Below, piece by piece: positions 63,034-64,000 of a stretch of 64,000 bases of DNA. The notes under the pieces are model-generated. The model was not told the DNA's origin and searched no databases. It saw nothing but the letters and a program-made list of their open reading frames with translations. The stretch comes from Paraburkholderia ultramafica (GTDB lineage: Bacteria > Pseudomonadota > Gammaproteobacteria > Burkholderiales > Burkholderiaceae), in contig NZ_CADIKK010000008.1 of assembly GCF_902859915.1 (NCBI RefSeq), positions 124,001-188,000 of the forward strand, in the 5' to 3' direction. The number at the start of each line of letters is the position of its first letter. Positions within the stretch are counted from its first letter, which is position 1. Both the position numbers and the translations under genes were made by a program.

Positions 63034-64000
63034 ATGCCTTCCGCCGCCGCTGCCCAATCCGCAGAGAAACATCGTGTTGCGCGCAAAAGTACGTTTGTGA
63101 GTATTGCGCTCAATACGGTGTTGATGACACTGCAAATCGTCGTCGGGGTGTTTGCCCATTCGCAGGCACTGGTCGCCGACGGTATCCATTCCCTTGCCGA
63201 TCTGATTTCCGATTTTGTCGTGCTGATTGCCAATCGGCACAGCGGCGTGAAGCCCGATGCGGATCACAATTACGGGCATAGCCGTTATGAAACGGTGGCT
63301 TCACTATTTTTGGGAGCATTGCTGATTGCGGTCGGCGTAGGCATGTTGTGGCGCGCCGGGACGCGCCTCGCCGATTTGCAGAGCATTCCCGCCGTCCATG
63401 CGAGTGCGCTCGTAATCGCGGTGCTGGTACTGATTTCCAAAGAGAGTCTGTTTCGCTACATGCTGCGCGAAGCGCAGCGCGTGCGCTCAGCCATGTTGAT
63501 TGCGAACGCGTGGCACGCGCGGTCTGATGCGGCGTCGTCATTGGTGGTCGCGATCGGCATTGTCGGCAGTCTCGCCGGTGTGCGCCTGCTGGATCCGATC
63601 GCTGCGGCGATCGTCGGCTTTATGGTGGCGCGCATGGGCTGGATGTTCGGCTGGGACGCGCTGCAAGATCTGTCCGACCGCGCGCTCGACGAAGCCGCCT
63701 CCGCCGATGTGCGCGCGCTGCTGCTTGCGACACCCGGCGTGCGGGATGTGCACGAAATGCGCACGCGCAAGATGGGCGACTTCGCGCTCGTCGATGCGCA
63801 TATCCTGGTCGATCCGCTGATCTCGGTGTCGGAGGGGCATTACATCGCCGAATCGGCGCGCCTGCGCGTATTGAGCGACAACCGCGTGATCGACGCGCTG
63901 ATCCATGTCGATCCGGAGAACGATGCGGTGGCGCATCCGCCCGTCGATCTGCCTGCCCGGGAGCGGGTCGTCGCGGAGGTCAACGCGTCGTTGGCGGCAG
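63034..64000 (+). CDS. Cation diffusion facilitator (CDF) metal exporter, partial
   Basis: The first 322 residues of a CDF transporter, cut by the window end. The frame is open from ATG at 63034 (MPSAAAAQSAEK) to base 64000. Metal-site A residues are His52 and Asp56 in TM2 (GIHSLADLISD) and His161 and Asp165 in TM5 (AWHARSDAASS), a His-x3-Asp pair in both, which is common in zinc-exporting CDFs. A cytoplasmic domain follows TM6 (LLLATPGVRDVHEMRTRKMG). Likely a Zn2+/H+ antiporter, perhaps for iron or manganese too. No ribosome site is strong. No regulator is visible in the 294 bases upstream. Confidence 0.93.
   Translation, partial: MPSAAAAQSAEKHRVARKSTFVSIALNTVLMTLQIVVGVFAHSQALVADGIHSLADLISDFVVLIANRHSGVKPDADHNYGHSRYETVASLFLGALLIAVGVGMLWRAGTRLADLQSIPAVHASALVIAVLVLISKESLFRYMLREAQRVRSAMLIANAWHARSDAASSLVVAIGIVGSLAGVRLLDPIAAAIVGFMVARMGWMFGWDALQDLSDRALDEAASADVRALLLATPGVRDVHEMRTRKMGDFALVDAHILVDPLISVSEGHYIAESARLRVLSDNRVIDALIHVDPENDAVAHPPVDLPARERVVAEVNASLAA

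Overview
The window (about 64 kb, high GC) looks like part of the main chromosome of a Burkholderiaceae beta-proteobacterium, most likely Paraburkholderia. Grounds: the gene orders gatB-ppk2-xth, metX-metW-ampG, argB-HAD-slmA, regBA-hslUV-dksA-COG0523 and lpxL-dapF-DUF484-xerC; the protein sequences; an H-NS-like protein of the Burkholderia type; and a dispersed repeat I associate with Paraburkholderia intergenic regions. I saw no tRNA, rRNA, CRISPR array, transposase or phage gene.

Layout. 1-25 kb is housekeeping: 3' part of gatB, ppk2, xth, an ampG/M48 peptidase pair, metX-metW, slmA with an overlapping HAD phosphatase, argB, a TPR protein, a RegB/RegA-like redox two-component pair, hslVU, dksA, a His-rich COG0523 GTPase, an RlmI-like methyltransferase, xerC-DUF484-dapF, lpxL and metK. 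25-33 kb is a patchwork of small and accessory genes: a phytanoyl-CoA dioxygenase-like protein, an aldo-keto reductase, an RND transporter fragment, srkA and a PepSY protein behind a Fur-box-like site. 33-41 kb is a complete minus-strand molybdenum hydroxylase operon, coxS-L-M-D-E-G-xdhC, whose large subunit has the form II motif AYRGAGR. 41-42 kb holds two ~232-bp copies of one repeat in inverted orientation, then an APC permease and a NarL-type two-component pair. 45-64 kb is mixed: fpr, a decayed sugar-utilisation locus (ABC permease tail plus frameshifted epimerase), an orphan MoxR-like ATPase, HiPIP, an amidase, dienelactone hydrolase, nitronate monooxygenase, a LivK-type binding protein, a Cupin_8 protein, an MFS transporter, a HugZ-like protein, an H-NS protein and a CDF metal exporter cut by the window end.

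The most interesting signals are in RNA leaders. A SAM-II-like aptamer with an inserted extra helix lies upstream of metX, so methionine synthesis (metX-metW) may be under SAM feedback, and metK, which makes SAM, has its own long, foldable leader. Separately, two unrelated genes (a 61-aa membrane protein at 29.2 kb and coxS at 40.9 kb) share an almost identical two-hairpin leader. The two copies show two compensatory base-pair changes, which points to a conserved structured RNA element I cannot name. Several genes look broken (RND fragment, ABC permease tail, epimerase, a small exported protein), which suggests local decay in the accessory parts.
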